Source: Candidatus Omnitrophota bacterium (GTDB taxonomy: Bacteria > Omnitrophota > Koll11 > Aquiviventales > Aquiviventaceae). From it: 6,755 bases of DNA. The notes under the pieces are model-generated. The model searched no databases, was not told the DNA's origin, and saw only the letters and a list, made by a program, of their open reading frames with translations. Of this stretch, positions 5,373-6,755 are shown piece by piece. The position numbers were made by a program, and so were the translations under genes. The stretch lies in contig JAHFGU010000083.1 of NCBI GenBank assembly GCA_023247285.1, positions 1-6,755 on the forward strand, read 5' to 3'. How positions within the stretch are numbered: the first letter of the stretch is position 1; each line of letters opens with the position of its first letter.

Positions 5373-5493
5373 GGGCCAGTTTTGCGGGTCCTGCCGCGGT
5401 GCCACCCCACCCGTCCTCGCCGCGCCGCACTATCGGCGTCGTCGGCTGCGGGCAGGTGGGGGCCTCGGCGCCGCGGCACCCGCCAACTGGCCC
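5373..5493. repeat. Long imperfect inverted repeat filling the divergent intergenic region
   Basis: Arms pair in successive blocks: 5373-5381 with 5485-5493 (9 bp), 5384-5389 with 5478-5483 (6 bp), 5393-5403 with 5467-5477 (11 bp, one T-G pair), 5405-5411 with 5455-5461 (7 bp), and an apical 5-bp stem 5423-5427 with 5434-5438. Small bulges separate the blocks. The result is one hairpin of about 120 bases in the 198-base gap between two divergent genes. It may be a small mobile or repeat element, or a structured RNA. No protein gene is credible here. Confidence 0.75.
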
Positions 5494-5510
5494 ACTGACC
5501 TCGGACTCGT

Positions 5511-6155
5511 ATGACGTGGTGGGTGGGGGCGACGGTTGGTGTTTGGTTAGTGTGCGTCTGGTGCGCCATCCGCGCCGCGCGCGTGCGCGGCATCCCGCGT
5601 AAACTCAGAGCGCTCCTCGCTGCCGCGCCGGCCGCCGCGTTGGGACTTTTGCTGGGAGCGCTCCTGATCGTGCTGCATCTGTTCTATGCGTTCACCGGCG
5701 AGGCGCTGGTGGCTCGCATCCGGACCCAGCCGACAGGGCCGGACACCTTTGAGCTGCTCTACCAGCCGACAGAGGCCAGGACCCTTCCCGTGCGCGCGAC
5801 GCTGCGAGGCGATCAATGGTCGGTGAGCGGCGGGATCGTGAAATGGCATCCGTGGCTGACCGCTCTTGGGCTGGCGAGCTATCACCGGCCGACCCGGTTG
5901 TCCGGGCAATTTTCCAGCCTGCGCCGCCAGCAAGCTGAGCCGCAGGCCGTGCAGGCGCTGGGACCGGCCGACCGGGTATGGGAAGCGCTGTATCGAGCGG
6001 CGCCCTACCTGCCGATCATCGATGCCGCCTATGGATCGGCAGCCTGGGCATATGTTGAGCCAGACGTTTGGTATGACGTCTACATCAGCCCCACCGGCTA
6101 CCTGATCCGCCGCCGCCCCTTCAACGCCGCCGCGCCGATTGACGCCCGTCGATGA
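5511..6155 (+). CDS. Conserved hypothetical two-TM membrane protein
   Basis: This 214-residue protein has two N-terminal TM helices (about 3-20 and 38-60) and a soluble C-terminal domain of roughly 150 residues. The soluble part contains LRGDQWSVSGGIVKWHPWLTALGL (98-121), RLSGQFSSL (129-137), a VWEALYRAAPYLPIIDAAYGSA helix region (156-177) and DVWYDVYISPTGYLIRRP-like strands near the end. The order GDQW, KW, LGL, RLSG, DAxYGSA, YxVxxSxTGL is one I recall from proteobacterial hypothetical proteins sometimes labelled cation/multidrug efflux pump. That label is not supported by the sequence: there is no transporter fold and only two TM helices. ATG 5511 is the first start after an in-frame stop at 5496-5498; it lacks a clear ribosome site. 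The last codons overlap the -35 box of the tpx promoter. Confidence 0.82.
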   Translation: MTWWVGATVGVWLVCVWCAIRAARVRGIPRKLRALLAAAPAAALGLLLGALLIVLHLFYAFTGEALVARIRTQPTGPDTFELLYQPTEARTLPVRATLRGDQWSVSGGIVKWHPWLTALGLASYHRPTRLSGQFSSLRRQQAEPQAVQALGPADRVWEALYRAAPYLPIIDAAYGSAAWAYVEPDVWYDVYISPTGYLIRRRPFNAAAPIDARR

Positions 6156-6167
6156 TTCCAGTAGGAT
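6139..6167 (+). promoter_or_regulatory. Sigma-70-type promoter of tpx
   Basis: TTGACG (6139-6144) and TAGGAT (6162-6167) are separated by exactly 17 bases. The -35 lies inside the last codons of the upstream gene. The predicted start near 6174 gives a leader of about 33 bases. Together they show that tpx can be transcribed on its own. Consensus-based inference with a good match. Confidence 0.6.
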
Positions 6168-6194
6168 GATGACCGTATTCCACCCGCGCACCAG

Positions 6195-6200
6195 AGGAGG
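6195..6200 (+). promoter_or_regulatory. Shine-Dalgarno site of tpx
   Basis: AGGAGG 6 bases before the ATG at 6207, an optimal ribosome site that fixes the tpx start. Confidence 0.85.
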
Positions 6201-6206
6201 AGACCC

Positions 6207-6743
6207 ATGAGCATCGCCACCGCTGCATCCGCCGCGCTAGAGCGTCCGGGCGCCGCCACCTTCAAAGGCAATCCGTTGACGCTGATCGGCCCAGCCCTGC
6301 GGCCCGGCGCGAAGGCGCCTGACTTCCAGGCTGTCGGGCAGGATCTGTCGACCGTCAGCCTCGCCACGTTCCGGGGCAAGCCGCTGCTCATCAGCGCTGT
6401 GCCGTCGCTGGATACGCCCATCTGCGACCAGCAGACGCGCCGGTTCAATGAGGAGGCGGCCAAGCTGCCGACCCTGCAGATCCTGGCCATCAGCATGGAT
6501 CTGCCCTTCGCGCAGAAGCGCTGGTGCGGCGCGGCCGGCATCACCCGCGTCACCACCGCCTCGGACCACCGCGACGCCTCGTTCGCCCGCGCGTACGGCG
6601 TGCTGATCAAAGAGCTGCGCCTGCTGGCCCGGTCCATCTTCCTGGTCGACGCTGGCGGCACGCTCCGGTACCTGGAATACGTGCCGGAGGTGGCCTCGCA
6701 CCCGGATTACGACGCCGCCCTCGCCGCCGCCCGCCAACTGTAA
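6207..6743 (+). CDS. tpx: Thiol peroxidase (Tpx, atypical 2-Cys peroxiredoxin)
   Basis: This 178-residue thioredoxin-fold enzyme reduces H2O2 and alkyl or lipid hydroperoxides using thioredoxin. The peroxidatic cysteine is C73 in PSLDTPICD (66-74) and the resolving cysteine is C107 in RWCGAAG. Their 34-residue spacing equals that of E. coli Tpx (C61/C95). Other family blocks are TFKGNPLTLIG (18-28), APDF (37-40), QTRRFNEEAAKL (76-87), ISMDLPFAQKRWC (95-107), SDHRDASFARAYGVLIKELRLLARSIFLVD and YLEYVPEVASHPDYDAALAAA at the C-terminus. The N-terminus is about 12 residues longer than in E. coli (Ala-rich, not a signal peptide). The AGGAGG site supports the start. It is preceded by its own promoter. 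The TAA stop overlaps a copy of the dispersed palindromic repeat. Identification is secure. Confidence 0.97.
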   Translation: MSIATAASAALERPGAATFKGNPLTLIGPALRPGAKAPDFQAVGQDLSTVSLATFRGKPLLISAVPSLDTPICDQQTRRFNEEAAKLPTLQILAISMDLPFAQKRWCGAAGITRVTTASDHRDASFARAYGVLIKELRLLARSIFLVDAGGTLRYLEYVPEVASHPDYDAALAAARQL

Positions 6744-6755
6744 AGTGTCAGGCAC
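6742..6755. repeat. Dispersed palindromic repeat copy 3, cut by the window edge
   Basis: AAAGTGTCAGGCAC starts inside the tpx stop codon and runs to the last base. It is the right-hand unit of the repeats at 759-802 and 2488-2534. The rest of the element lies beyond the window, so whether a second inverted unit follows cannot be seen. Confidence 0.8.

Noticed and set aside
4557..5498. Plus-strand open frame opposite the sigma-like gene
   Set aside because: Gln/Gly/Arg-rich shadow product without start signals; the minus-strand protein has normal composition.
5366..5602. Small plus-strand open frame in the divergent intergenic region
   Set aside because: It runs through the long inverted repeat and the start of the next gene in another frame, has no ribosome site and no recognisable motif.

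Overview
The window comes from a high-GC, Gram-negative-type, respiring bacterium, probably an uncultivated environmental lineage. It encodes Sec-exported periplasmic proteins, heme-copper oxidase subunits, a membrane fatty-acid desaturase and a Tpx-type peroxiredoxin. Nothing seen here fixes the phylum.

Left part (1-2501, + strand): the 3' end of a YceI-family periplasmic protein gene is followed closely by a bufferin-type cluster. This has a small Cys-rich exported precursor (BufA-like, 6 Cys), the DUF692/MNIO iron oxidase that would modify its cysteines (BufB), and the DUF2063 partner protein (BufC). Bufferins are copper-binding, post-translationally modified peptides that buffer metal in the periplasm. 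The membrane gene bufD (DoxX-like), common in such operons, is absent. Two oxidase genes come next: subunit III (five TM helices) and, overlapping it by ATGA, a small subunit IV (2578-3449). Subunits I and II are not in the window. Copper handling and a copper enzyme are therefore neighbours.

Middle part (3450-5312, - strand): a strong intrinsic terminator ends an acyl-CoA/fatty-acid desaturase gene that has its own recognisable promoter and Shine-Dalgarno site. Upstream lies a 265-residue protein of unknown function whose layout resembles a divergent sigma-70-type factor. It may be translated from an almost leaderless mRNA.

Right part (5313-6755, + strand): a divergent intergenic region is mostly one long imperfect inverted repeat (about 5373-5493). 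It is followed by a conserved two-TM hypothetical membrane protein and then tpx, which has a clear promoter and ribosome site.

The most distinctive non-genic feature is a dispersed palindromic repeat with the core GTGCCTGACAC/GTGTCAGGCAC flanked by A and T runs. It occurs three times, always at a gene end: as a perfect 44-bp palindrome between bufA and bufB; nested inside a second inverted repeat at the end of bufC, where it supplies the last 12 codons and the stop; and overlapping the tpx stop codon at the window edge. The copies resemble REP/BIME or MITE elements and could act as attenuators or terminators.
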